Of a stretch of 64,000 nucleotides of DNA, positions 8,567-18,634 are shown one piece after another. The position numbers were made by a program, and so were the translations under genes. Source of the stretch: Paludibacter sp. (GTDB lineage Bacteria > Bacteroidota > Bacteroidia > Bacteroidales > Paludibacteraceae); the NCBI GenBank assembly GCA_010365115.1, contig JAAFGX010000010.1, positions 1-64,000 of the forward strand, written 5' to 3'. The number at the start of each line of letters is the position of its first letter. The stretch's first letter is position 1. Below the pieces are notes generated by a model. That model saw only the letters and a list, made by a program, of their open reading frames with translations. It made no database searches and was not told the origin of the DNA.

Positions 8567-10369
8567 TTACTTATTAGTTGCTTCATTAAGTGCTTCCATA
8601 ACATTAATAATGTAATCACCCGTTTTCTCGCATTCAACTATTATGTCCATATAGGTTACACTGGCTTGATAATCGTATTTTCTTTCTTCTACATCTCTAA
8701 TATTTTGCAGTTTCAGCTGATTTCGGAAATTATTTATTTCGTATTCAATATTTACCGAAATATTAAATTCATCTGTGCTGATATGATTATTTTCCATGGA
8801 TTCAGTCATTTGATGAATAGCTCCCTCAATCAGATTCATCATCAAATCAATATTAGAATCCATATCTTTTGTATAAACAGATTTATCATCCCTTTTTCGT
8901 AAAATAGTACGTGCTAAGTTATAACAACCGTCACTTACACTTTCAATCTCCGAAACAACACGCAACATGGTTTGAAGTTGGTGTTTGCTTTCTTCACTTA
9001 ATTTTCCGTCGGCGACTTTCGATAGGTAACGAGCTATTTCCAGTTCCATTCGATCGCTTATATTTTCATATTTTTGAATTCGGCTGAATTTCTTAACAAA
9101 TTCACTTTCGTTTGTTTCATAATATATCTTGCGTACCTGTTTGAACATTTTTCCAGTCCTTTTAGAATATACTTTTAGTTCTTTCCATGCTTGTAAAATA
9201 CTTAGTTCGGAAGTAGATAAAAGTCCGGTAGATATAAATTGAAGCTGAAATTCTTCATCTGTATCTTTTTTCTTAATTACGAATGATACTACTTTTGAAA
9301 TACTTTTTACAAACCAAATCATAACGAAAGTATTGATAAGGTTAAACATAGTATGAAACAATGACAACCCATATAATGTTGAAATCTGATAAGCTCCCAA
9401 TTGACTGCTAAGAGCACTCTGTTCAGTTGTCAGCGTTTTATTTCCCGAAGTAATGAGTTCGAGAGTCTTTGGATCAATGCTATTTGAGAAGGCTGTTAAT
9501 TTAGTAGGATCACCTGGTCCGAATTGAGAAACAATTGAAGTTATCATATTCATAAAAGGATAGAAAAGAATCAACATCCATATAACTCCAAATACATTAA
9601 ACGTTAAGTGAGCCAATGCAGCTCTTTTAGCCGAAACATTAGCAGGTATTGCTGCTATGTTAGCTGTAATAGTTGTACCAATATTTTCACCTAATACCAT
9701 TGCCGCACCGAGCTCATAGGAAATCCAGCCTTTACTGCACATTACAAGCGTTATTGCCATTGTAGCGCTCGAAGACTGAACTACAATGGTAAGTATTGTG
9801 CCGATCATTAAGAAAATAAGGACCGAACCGAATCCCGACTGAGTATATTGAGATAAAAAACTCAGCATTTCGGGATTACTTTTTAAATCAGGTACTGAAT
9901 TTTTAAGCATTTCCAGCCCCATAAACAGAAAAGCAAACCCTACCAGAAATTCTCCGAAGGATTTGCGTTTGCTTTTTGTTGAGAATATAAACGGGATGGC
10001 TATTGCAATTAATGGAACTGAAAAGGCAGCAATGCTAACTTTAAAGCCGAATATTGATATTAACCAGGCTGTAACTGTTGTCCCGATATTCGCACCCATA
10101 ATAACTGTTATGGATTGCAATAAAGTCAACAAACCAGCGTTTACAAAGCTAACCACCATAACAGTAGTTGCCGAAGAGGATTGAATCAGTGTTGTTATGA
10201 ACAGACCGGTGAGAACGCCCGAAAAGCGATTTTTCGTCATAGCCGCCAAACCCGATCGAAGTTTGTTTCCGGCAACTTTTTGAAGACCCTCGCTCATTAT
10301 CTTCATTCCATACAGGAATAAGCCTAACGAGCCTATTAGCGTAAATGCATCGTAAAATGAAAAATTCAT
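8567..10369 (-). CDS. Na+/Pi cotransporter family protein with C-terminal PhoU-like domain
   Basis: GLFLYGMKIMSEGLQKVAGNKLR, TTLIQSSSATTVMVVSFVNAGLL, VVQSSSATMAITL repeats of the NptA/PNaS family; helical PhoU-like tail. Confidence 0.9.
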   Translation of the reverse strand: MNFSFYDAFTLIGSLGLFLYGMKIMSEGLQKVAGNKLRSGLAAMTKNRFSGVLTGLFITTLIQSSSATTVMVVSFVNAGLLTLLQSITVIMGANIGTTVTAWLISIFGFKVSIAAFSVPLIAIAIPFIFSTKSKRKSFGEFLVGFAFLFMGLEMLKNSVPDLKSNPEMLSFLSQYTQSGFGSVLIFLMIGTILTIVVQSSSATMAITLVMCSKGWISYELGAAMVLGENIGTTITANIAAIPANVSAKRAALAHLTFNVFGVIWMLILFYPFMNMITSIVSQFGPGDPTKLTAFSNSIDPKTLELITSGNKTLTTEQSALSSQLGAYQISTLYGLSLFHTMFNLINTFVMIWFVKSISKVVSFVIKKKDTDEEFQLQFISTGLLSTSELSILQAWKELKVYSKRTGKMFKQVRKIYYETNESEFVKKFSRIQKYENISDRMELEIARYLSKVADGKLSEESKHQLQTMLRVVSEIESVSDGCYNLARTILRKRDDKSVYTKDMDSNIDLMMNLIEGAIHQMTESMENNHISTDEFNISVNIEYEINNFRNQLKLQNIRDVEERKYDYQASVTYMDIIVECEKTGDYIINVMEALNEATNK

Positions 10370-10496
10370 TAACTTTTAAATTAAAATGAATGCAAATGTA
10401 ATCCAAAAAATAGAAACTCTCAAACAAATACATTTAAAAAAAATAATGTATTTTTACACCCACTTACATTTCCTAAAAAATAACTGATCAAAACGT

Positions 10497-12167
10497 ATGG
10501 AGAAGCTTGTTACCATTTATTGTAAAAACACAAAATCTTATCACTCTTACCCATTGGGGATTTCCGTAATTGAAATTTATCATAACCTTAACATTCAATT
10601 AAAATTTCAGGTAGTTGCAGCCCGAGTAAATTATAAAGTAGAGGATTTAAATTTTTTAATTTACAATCCAAAAGACATCGAGTTTATAGATATGAGCTCA
10701 CCCTCTGGCATGCGCGTGTATGTTAGGAGTCTGAGTATGGTGATGTCAAAAGCAATTTCAGAGCTATTTCCTGAAGTTATTCTTCGGATAGAACACCCAA
10801 TTTCAAAAGGGTATTATTGTAAACTTGACAATCTGAAGCAACCGCTTACAAATGAAATTATAAATCAAATTAAAGAAAGAGTAAAAATAATTATCTCGCA
10901 AAGAAAAAAAATAATCTGTGAAGAGAAACAAACTTCCGTTGTAAAAGATTTATTTTTAAGTCAAACACACCAACGAGAAAATATTGCTCTTTTCGAGACT
11001 CTTGGAAATCCATACAGTCGTTTCTTTCGAATTGACGATTTTATTGATTATTATAACGGAGTCTTATTGCCATCAACTGATTTTCTAAATTTATTTGATT
11101 TAATACCCTATTATGATGGGATTCTATTGCGCATTCCCAATCGGGATAATCCTGTTGAACTCGAAGAAGTTGTATTATTACCAAAAATGTTTGATATTTT
11201 CAAGGAATATCTGGGCTGGAATAAGATTATGAATCTAAATAATGTAGGTGAATTTAATATTGCTTGCCGAAATAATCAATCATTTAATCTTATTAAAGTT
11301 TCAGAGGCACTTCACGAAAAGAAAGTGGCATCCATTGCAGATATGATTTCACAAAGGGCTGAAAAAGTGCGGTTTGTATTAGTTTCAGGACCATCTTCTT
11401 CGGGCAAAACAACTTTCAGTAAAAGGCTTTCAGTTCAACTGATGGTAAGCGGATTGAAACCCGTAGTTTTATCGCTCGACAATTATTTTGTAAATCGTGA
11501 AGATACACCACTGGACATAAACGGAGAATGGGATTTTGAACATCTTCATGCACTGGACCTCGCATTATTTAATCAACATCTAAAACAATTATTAAATGGC
11601 GAAGAAATTGAAATCCCATTTTTTAACTTTGAAGATGGAAAGCGCAATTACAAAGGTGAACGTCTGAGGCTAGACAATGACAGTGTTTTAATAATGGAGG
11701 GTATTCATGCATTAAATCCGGATTTAATTTCTGACATCCCTGCAGAAACAACATTCAAAATTTATGTTTCAGCATTAACTACAATCTCCATTGACAATCA
11801 CAACTGGATTCCAACTACAGATACGCGTTTATTACGCCGCATTATTCGAGATTACCGTTTTAGGAATTATTCGGCCCGTGAAACAATTGCGCGTTGGTCG
11901 AGCGTGCGAAGAGGTGAGGAAAAGTGGATTTTCCCGTATCAGGAAAATGCGGATGTAATGTTCAACTCGGCACTATTATTCGAATTGGCAGTACTGAAAA
12001 AACATGCTACACCTATATTGGCTGAAGTACCAAAATATTGTGATGAATATACTGAAACCCATCGCTTGTTGAAATTTTTAAATTATTTTGTTCCAATTCA
12101 CGAACGTGAAATTCCGCCAACGTCCCTCTTACGGGAGTTTGTAGGTGGGAGTAGTTTTAGATATTAA
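10497..12167 (+). CDS. Nucleoside (uridine) kinase with TGS-like N-terminal region
   Basis: P-loop VSGPSSSGKTTFSKRLSVQL, SLDNYFVNREDTPLDINGEWDFEHLHALDL, uridine kinase-like core. Confidence 0.85.
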   Translation: MEKLVTIYCKNTKSYHSYPLGISVIEIYHNLNIQLKFQVVAARVNYKVEDLNFLIYNPKDIEFIDMSSPSGMRVYVRSLSMVMSKAISELFPEVILRIEHPISKGYYCKLDNLKQPLTNEIINQIKERVKIIISQRKKIICEEKQTSVVKDLFLSQTHQRENIALFETLGNPYSRFFRIDDFIDYYNGVLLPSTDFLNLFDLIPYYDGILLRIPNRDNPVELEEVVLLPKMFDIFKEYLGWNKIMNLNNVGEFNIACRNNQSFNLIKVSEALHEKKVASIADMISQRAEKVRFVLVSGPSSSGKTTFSKRLSVQLMVSGLKPVVLSLDNYFVNREDTPLDINGEWDFEHLHALDLALFNQHLKQLLNGEEIEIPFFNFEDGKRNYKGERLRLDNDSVLIMEGIHALNPDLISDIPAETTFKIYVSALTTISIDNHNWIPTTDTRLLRRIIRDYRFRNYSARETIARWSSVRRGEEKWIFPYQENADVMFNSALLFELAVLKKHATPILAEVPKYCDEYTETHRLLKFLNYFVPIHEREIPPTSLLREFVGGSSFRY

Positions 12168-12263
12168 TTTAAATAAAACAACGAAAATTCAATAATTTAT
12201 ACAACCTTAACTAATAATTTTTGTACTTTTGTCCCCATTATTTCAGTAATATACTTAGCTTAA

Positions 12264-12938
12264 ATGAAGAAAATAATATTATCTTTTTTGCTTGTTTTGC
12301 TCATTCCAATTGGATTGGAAGCACAACGTCGAAACGGAATAATAAGTCGACGTAATACCAGTAATGGATCTATTACTTTCTCTACAGGCCCTGCATATTG
12401 CTTTGGCGATCCATTTGGTTCACCTTTTGAGAAATCCATATTAGATGGAACAAATTGGGAAGCAGCTCTGGGATTCCGTCATATGTTCGAAAATAACTTT
12501 GGATATAAGGCAACACTTCATTACAAAAATTATTCGGGTTCTGATGGCAATGTTCCAAAACCACACACCGGCTATTATTCATACAATTCAACTGTTTTTG
12601 AATTTACCGCCAGTGGACAATATGCCTACTACTTCGGACGTAAATATTCACGGTCAAAACCAAATTCAGTACGTGGATTCCTAGGACTGGGCATTTTAAA
12701 TAGTATGGTTACTTTTCCTAGGAAAATAGGAAAAACAACTCCAACTTATGCATTAGTTGCTCCATTTGGTGTAGCCTATCAATATGATATCAGAAACAGT
12801 AATTTTTCTTTTGGAGCAGAATTCGGATGGCAATATGTTTTTTCCGATTGGGTGGATGGATATAGTCCTAATCCAAGTTCCAGAAGCAACGATGTGTTGA
12901 CAAGTTTTAAAGCAACCGTAGCATACAGGATATTTTAG
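12264..12938 (+). CDS. Hypothetical outer-membrane beta-barrel protein
   Basis: Signal peptide, Gly/aromatic alternating strands, terminal ATVAYRIF. Confidence 0.5.
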   Translation: MKKIILSFLLVLLIPIGLEAQRRNGIISRRNTSNGSITFSTGPAYCFGDPFGSPFEKSILDGTNWEAALGFRHMFENNFGYKATLHYKNYSGSDGNVPKPHTGYYSYNSTVFEFTASGQYAYYFGRKYSRSKPNSVRGFLGLGILNSMVTFPRKIGKTTPTYALVAPFGVAYQYDIRNSNFSFGAEFGWQYVFSDWVDGYSPNPSSRSNDVLTSFKATVAYRIF

Positions 12939-12972
12939 TATTTGATTTTGAGAGGATAATATTTTATAACCT

Positions 12973-14880
12973 TTATTTCCCTTCCCCGTTAAGAATAATT
13001 ACTTTTGCAGGATTAAGGCCGCCTCCCGAGATTGTTAGTACTGCTGAATGGCTCCCCAAAGTTGTAGGTTTATAATTTACGCCAATGCTGATTCCGTTTG
13101 TATTATTTGCTATATTCTTTGGAATACCACTTACCGAAACTGTAAAAAACTGAGCATACATCCCTGAAACTAAAACAGTTAAATCACCAACCAGATCAGA
13201 GGTTTTAATATTTACTAATTTCGAGTTTATTTCATTCAATTTCGTCGATGGGAATAGAAGTAAATTTTCAATTACACCAACTTTAACTTGAGGTTGTGGA
13301 AATAAGACGGTTAATTTAAATGTTATATCATTTGCTGATTTTGTGATTTCAGAGAGCGTCCTATTTATATTTGTTCCCGTCCAGGTTACAGGCGAAAACC
13401 TACCGGTCGAGAAAGCAGTTGAAGGAGGAGTTGTTCCAACTCCCGTTGGGGGTACTAAATAAACGCGCATGTGACTTTTAAATGTTTGTGTTAAACCTGA
13501 ATAATTATTTGGTACATTATTCGACCAATCCGTCTTGTCATAATCAATATGCCATATACACATTCCTTCAGCAGGTAAATAGGTATCCCATCCCGTTTTT
13601 TTCCTATATTCAACCATAAAAAATTCATTAGGACTTGGGTTTGAAACGTTCATATTATGATTGGTTTCTGAAAATAAGAACGTTTGATTTGTGGTGTTTG
13701 CAGGTTGTATTTTACTCTGAGAAATCGGCAATAAAGTCAAATCTGAAGTGGAGTTGATTTGCTCGGGAGTTAAATATCCCAAATAAAAGCGATCATAAAC
13801 TGAGTATAAAGGTGGAGTTCTTCCTGAATTACTATACGCTCCGGCATCCATAATACTCCAATCATTAAGTGCGTTTGTTTGAGTTAATGAAGTATCATAA
13901 TAATCGGGCAATCCTAATACATGTCCAAATTCATGACAAAAAGTTCCAATGCCACACATGTTACTTCCGGTATTTCCTCGAAGCTCTGATGTACAGGCAT
14001 AATCCAACAGTACCTTATTGTCAAAATTAACACTTGTAACACTCCAGCGATGGGGCCAAATGCTATTAGCCGATCCATGTTCAGCTTCATTATATCCAGC
14101 ATAATAAATAAAGACATTATCTATAATACCATCATTATCTGTGTCATACTGAGCAAAATCGACACTCGAATCAGCCGCAGTACAAGCATCAACCACCATC
14201 TGTTGAGGATTCACATCATTGCCATTCACATCATTTGCTCCATAAAAGGCCATTTTGTGGGGCAATGTGAAAGGACCTACCACGTCAAAAGTAGGTGCAA
14301 ATTTACCATAAGAACTTGCCATAAAATAGTCGCGCGCTGAACCTGTTCCACCATTAGTACTATAACCATCTTGATTTAATAGGTTTGTAAAAGCAACTTG
14401 TGGAGTCGAAGTAACGTAAGTAGTATCAGTAAAATTAATCAGAATAATCAATGATTTTGGGGATCCATTAAGAGGAAATGCCTTTTGAGGAAGGCGATTA
14501 GATTGAAATAATTTAGTTTTTAGTGGCGATTTTTGAACCCTTTGAAGAACACTTTCTTTTTTAATAGTATTTAAAAATCTAAGATCTGCCGCTGAACGCT
14601 TGTTTATGTTTTGAGCTTTATAATTACTCACCACCATATTACCTCCAGCATCCAAAGTTGCGTAGTTAAAGACACCCTTTGCATTCCGTTTTATCAAATA
14701 ATTATCTTCAGTAGTTTGAAAATGATGAAATTCGTCTCCATGCAATTGAATTGTCAATTTAGTACCATCGCTTTGAGTAATCGTAACCGGATTTGGATCT
14801 GCCTTTACAGCAAAAACAGGTACAATTGCACACTGAATAAAAAAGGCACAAATCAGCAGAATCAAACCTCCTTTAATCAT
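12973..14880 (-). CDS. M6-family secreted metalloprotease
   Basis: MCGIGTFCHEFGHVLGLPDYYDT: HEXXHXXGXXD zinc motif; ARDYFMASSYGKFAPTFDVVGPFTLP typical of M6 domain proteins; signal peptide. ORF extends to 14916. Confidence 0.85.
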   Translation of the reverse strand: MIKGGLILLICAFFIQCAIVPVFAVKADPNPVTITQSDGTKLTIQLHGDEFHHFQTTEDNYLIKRNAKGVFNYATLDAGGNMVVSNYKAQNINKRSAADLRFLNTIKKESVLQRVQKSPLKTKLFQSNRLPQKAFPLNGSPKSLIILINFTDTTYVTSTPQVAFTNLLNQDGYSTNGGTGSARDYFMASSYGKFAPTFDVVGPFTLPHKMAFYGANDVNGNDVNPQQMVVDACTAADSSVDFAQYDTDNDGIIDNVFIYYAGYNEAEHGSANSIWPHRWSVTSVNFDNKVLLDYACTSELRGNTGSNMCGIGTFCHEFGHVLGLPDYYDTSLTQTNALNDWSIMDAGAYSNSGRTPPLYSVYDRFYLGYLTPEQINSTSDLTLLPISQSKIQPANTTNQTFLFSETNHNMNVSNPSPNEFFMVEYRKKTGWDTYLPAEGMCIWHIDYDKTDWSNNVPNNYSGLTQTFKSHMRVYLVPPTGVGTTPPSTAFSTGRFSPVTWTGTNINRTLSEITKSANDITFKLTVLFPQPQVKVGVIENLLLFPSTKLNEINSKLVNIKTSDLVGDLTVLVSGMYAQFFTVSVSGIPKNIANNTNGISIGVNYKPTTLGSHSAVLTISGGGLNPAKVIILNGEGK

Positions 14881-15364
14881 GTTGTAGCTATTTAGTTTGT
14901 ATTTAAAATTGAGCAAAAGTAATAATTAATTTTGGATTTGACTCATCTTGAATTCCAATTTAAACAGTAGATTATCCTTGTAATTATTGACAATATTTCA
15001 GTATCTTGAAAATTTCTACTTAATCTTCAAAACAATTATATAACACTCAATGTTAGCTATATAGTTCATTATATCATAAAAATAAGTTTAAACCCATTCA
15101 TACACATTTACACAATACGTCTAGTAATGTGAGAGATAATGACATGAAGCTCCAATTGGCATTCAGTTTCCCGGATACGGCGGTTGTAGAACGAATTGGA
15201 GATATACGAAAATTGAATTTTGTGCATTAGCATTTCAATAAAAGAAGCGTCCAAACCAAAACCTTTGCTTTCTATTGAAATTCAATAAACTTTTCACATT
15301 AAAACTAAGTTATAATGGAAACAGTCTTCCGCTTCTTTATTCTATAAAATAATTGCAAACAAAT

Positions 15365-15661
15365 ATGGAAACTTTTCAGGAAATAATTCAGGGCGACAAA
15401 CCTGTATTAATTGATTTTTATGCAACATGGTGCGCCCCTTGCAAAACCATGAGTCCTATCTTAGAGTCAGTTGGAAAAGAATTGCAAGGACAGGCACGGG
15501 TTTTAAAAATTGATGTAGACAAAAACCAGGCTCTCTCGCAACAATTTAAAATTCAGGCAGTTCCAACTTTTATGATTTTTAAAAATGGAAAAATGGTTTG
15601 GCGAAAAGCTGGAGGAGCAGACAAAATGACCATTTTGAAAGAAATTCGAAATTACTTATAA
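15365..15661 (+). CDS. trxA: Thioredoxin
   Basis: DFYATWCAPCKTMSPILE active site, cis-Pro AVPTFMIFKNG. Confidence 0.92.
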   Translation: METFQEIIQGDKPVLIDFYATWCAPCKTMSPILESVGKELQGQARVLKIDVDKNQALSQQFKIQAVPTFMIFKNGKMVWRKAGGADKMTILKEIRNYL

Positions 15662-15805
15662 CAACAAATTTCATATTTTCTTTCTTTGAAAAAAATGCGA
15701 TTGTACAATTATCGAAAAACAATAAATATATTTTGATATTCAAAAATAATTGTCTTTCTTTGCATCCATAAATATTCTACTATAAACCAATTAATATCAT
15801 TGTAT

Positions 15806-17569
15806 ATGAAACAATTTTTAAAGTTTACCCTTGCCACCATTGTAGGCATTTTCATTGCTTCGTTACTTTGCACTCTTATCTTCTTTGGGATAATTGGAGC
15901 AATTGCCGGTGGAAGCGATGCTGCCACAGTACTGAAAACCAATTCTGTATACGAGATAAATTTAGAAGGAACTTTGATTGACCGATCAAAAGATGACCCA
16001 TTCTCAGGTGTGTTTGCCGAAGCAATGGGTAATAATGCAGAAAAAATGATTGGCCTCGACGATATATTATCAAACATTGAAAAAGCAAAGAATGATGACA
16101 ATATAGTAGGAATCTACCTCAAGGGAGGCTCCCTTTCTGGCGGAATTGCATCTATTAAAGAAATTAGAAATGCGCTGATTGATTTCAAAAAATCGGGTAA
16201 ATTTATAGTGTCTTATGCCGATAATTATTCTCAGCGCATGTATTATTTAGTATCTGTTGCAGATAGAATTTTACTAAACCCGCAAGGAATGCTCGAATTG
16301 AAAGGCCTTTCCGCTCAAATAATGTTTCTAAAAAATACGCTGGATAAATTGGGTATTGATATGCAAATTGTTAAAGTTGGCACATTCAAATCGGCAGTTG
16401 AACCTTTTATAAATACAAAAATGAGTGACGCTAACAAATTACAGGTTAGCGTATTTATGAATTCAATTTGGAACACCATTCTAAAAGAAGTTTCTGTTTC
16501 ACGCAAAATCCCTGTTGATTCATTGAATAAATTCGCTGATGAAATGATGATGTTTCAACCTACTGAAAAGACGAAACAATATGCATTAGTGGATTCGTTG
16601 GTTTATATTGATCAGGTTGATAGCATTTTGAAGTCGTGCGTAAAGAATATTGGGAAAGATGAAAAGCTAGCTTTTGTTAAACATACTGCTATGACGAAAG
16701 TTGCTGACAATTCAAAATTCGACAAAAATAAAGTAGCCGTAATCTATGCTATTGGCGATATTACAGATGTCGAAGGTGAAGGTATTGTAGCACGGGATTT
16801 AGTTGAAACTATAAATAAAGTAGCAAATGATTCAGCTGTAAAATCAGTTGTATTACGTGTTAGCTCACCAGGTGGAAGTGCCTATGCATCGGAGCAAATT
16901 TGGCATGCATTGGCTATGCTAAAGGCCAAAAAACCGCTGATTGTTTCAATGGGCGATTATGCTGCCTCAGGTGGATATTACATTTCTTGTATGGCTGATA
17001 AAATTGTAGCTCAGCCAAATACGATTACCGGTTCTATAGGGATTTTTGGTGTTATTCCAAATATTAAAGGTCTGAACGAAAAACTAGGTTTAACATACGA
17101 TGGTATCAAAACAAACAAGATGAGCGATGCTATTTCGGTAAATAGAGCATTTACGCCCGACGAACGCAATTTGATGCAAAACTACGTGAATCGTGGTTAC
17201 GAATTATTTGTGAAACGATGTGCTGATGGACGCAAAATGACAACAGATCAAATCAAAAATATTGCTGAAGGTCGTGTATGGACAGGTGAAGATGCAATTA
17301 AGATTGGTTTGGTAGATAAAATTGGTGGATTAAACGATGCTATTAAACTAGCAGTCGAAAAAGCAAAATTAAAAACCTATAACGTGAACGAATATCCGGT
17401 TAAAGAAGATTTTGCTACAAAATTCATGAAGAGTTTCAGCGAGGGAATCGAAACCCGTTTCGTGAAAGCTCAATTGGGAGAACAATACAAAATGTTTAAA
17501 CAAATACAAAATATCAACAAAGTTAATGGCATTCAGACCCGTATGTCCTATGACCTGATTATTCAATAG
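15806..17569 (+). CDS. sppA: Signal peptide peptidase SppA, 67K type
   Basis: Tandem S49 domains: VLRVSSPGGSAYASEQIW, GDYAASGGYYISCMADKIVAQPNTITGSIGIFG; N-terminal TM segment. Confidence 0.92.
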   Translation: MKQFLKFTLATIVGIFIASLLCTLIFFGIIGAIAGGSDAATVLKTNSVYEINLEGTLIDRSKDDPFSGVFAEAMGNNAEKMIGLDDILSNIEKAKNDDNIVGIYLKGGSLSGGIASIKEIRNALIDFKKSGKFIVSYADNYSQRMYYLVSVADRILLNPQGMLELKGLSAQIMFLKNTLDKLGIDMQIVKVGTFKSAVEPFINTKMSDANKLQVSVFMNSIWNTILKEVSVSRKIPVDSLNKFADEMMMFQPTEKTKQYALVDSLVYIDQVDSILKSCVKNIGKDEKLAFVKHTAMTKVADNSKFDKNKVAVIYAIGDITDVEGEGIVARDLVETINKVANDSAVKSVVLRVSSPGGSAYASEQIWHALAMLKAKKPLIVSMGDYAASGGYYISCMADKIVAQPNTITGSIGIFGVIPNIKGLNEKLGLTYDGIKTNKMSDAISVNRAFTPDERNLMQNYVNRGYELFVKRCADGRKMTTDQIKNIAEGRVWTGEDAIKIGLVDKIGGLNDAIKLAVEKAKLKTYNVNEYPVKEDFATKFMKSFSEGIETRFVKAQLGEQYKMFKQIQNINKVNGIQTRMSYDLIIQ

Positions 17570-17770
17570 AAACTTTTTTTGCGTTTTTCAATTGATTTCT
17601 TTTAAGAGAGACAAGGTGTGTGATATGCCTTAAAATGTTGGAAGGATTGATAATTAAATTTTATATGGACTGAGTTCGGAAGTTAACTGGACATAGTCCT
17701 TAAGTTTAACATTGGTTCTAAAATTATTATAGTATTGATTAAAGATTGGTTGAATATAAAACACTCAATA

Positions 17771-17810
17771 AAAAAAACCTATGCAATCAATTGATTACAT
17801 AGGTTTTTTT
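17771..17810. terminator. Bidirectional intrinsic terminator next to the tRNA pair
   Basis: AAAAAAACCTATG ... CATAGGTTTTTTT, 13-bp stem with an inner AATC-AATT-GATT hairpin. Confidence 0.75.
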
Positions 17811-17819
17811 TATTGAACG

Positions 17820-17902
17820 TACCCGAAGCGGGACTTGAACCCGCACAGCCGTGAAGCCAAAGGATTTTAAGTCCTTCGTGTCTACCATTCCACCATCCGG
17901 GC
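17820..17902 (-). tRNA. tRNA-Leu (anticodon TAA)
   Basis: Minus strand GCCCGGATGGTGGAATGGTAGACACGAAGGACTTAAAATCCTTTGGCTTCACGGCTGTGCGGGTTCAAGTCCCGCTTCGGGTA: class II tRNA with long variable arm. Confidence 0.95.
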
Positions 17903-17917
17903 ATGATACGTTTTGTG

Positions 17918-17990
<73 letters not shown>

Positions 17991-18056
17991 ATTTTATGTT
18001 TTTATAAAAATGAAATCATTATTTCATTTTTTGATAATCTTTAAGTGTTAATTGTG

Positions 18057-18076
18057 ATCCCGATAACTATCGGGAT
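18057..18076. repeat. Palindrome ATCCCGATA-AC-TATCGGGAT
   Basis: Perfect 9-bp arms around a 2-nt spacer; a related core, ATCCCGATTTATCGGGGTT, occurs near 48520. Confidence 0.7.
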
Positions 18077-18289
18077 AATTATCAATTATCTGAAAGCGGC
18101 TGCAAAGATAGGTTATTTATTTTAATTTCCGAAATTTTCTACTTAGAAAAAGTGTAATTCATCTGAAAAAATTTAAACTTATATACAGAGTTAAATGATA
18201 AAACCTGATTTTCAGTCTATTTATTCTAAATCAAAATAAAAGCAATAACTGAATTAATCGTTCTTGCTTTTATTTTGTTACTGTTTCAA

Positions 18290-18487
18290 TTAAGCTAAAC
18301 CAATATATTGTTCACCTTCTACTTCATTGAATCTTACTTTTCCTTCGCGAGCCAACCATCCTAACGCTAAGTTCAAATCTTTCTCAGATAATTTTGTTGT
18401 TTTTTTTACAACTTTAATATTTAATTCGCCATCTTCCAAGGCTGCCCAGATTAATCCGGCATTAATTCCAATTTTTTCTAATAACAT
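18290..18487 (-). CDS. Winged-helix DNA-binding domain protein (DUF2582-like)
   Basis: MLLEKIGINAGLIWAALEDGELNIKVVKKTTKLSEKDLNLALGWLAREGKVRF; ORF extension to 18574 is probably not used. Confidence 0.7.
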   Translation of the reverse strand: MLLEKIGINAGLIWAALEDGELNIKVVKKTTKLSEKDLNLALGWLAREGKVRFNEVEGEQYIGLA

Positions 18488-18634
18488 AATAGTTTGGTTT
18501 ATAATTTGTGTCCGATAATAATTTCGGTACAAAAATACTACAAATATGTTATATAACATAAAATAAACATGCATTTAACACAATATTCGTAATTTAGGCT
18601 TAAAATAAATTATCTGTATTTTTAAAAAGCTTAT

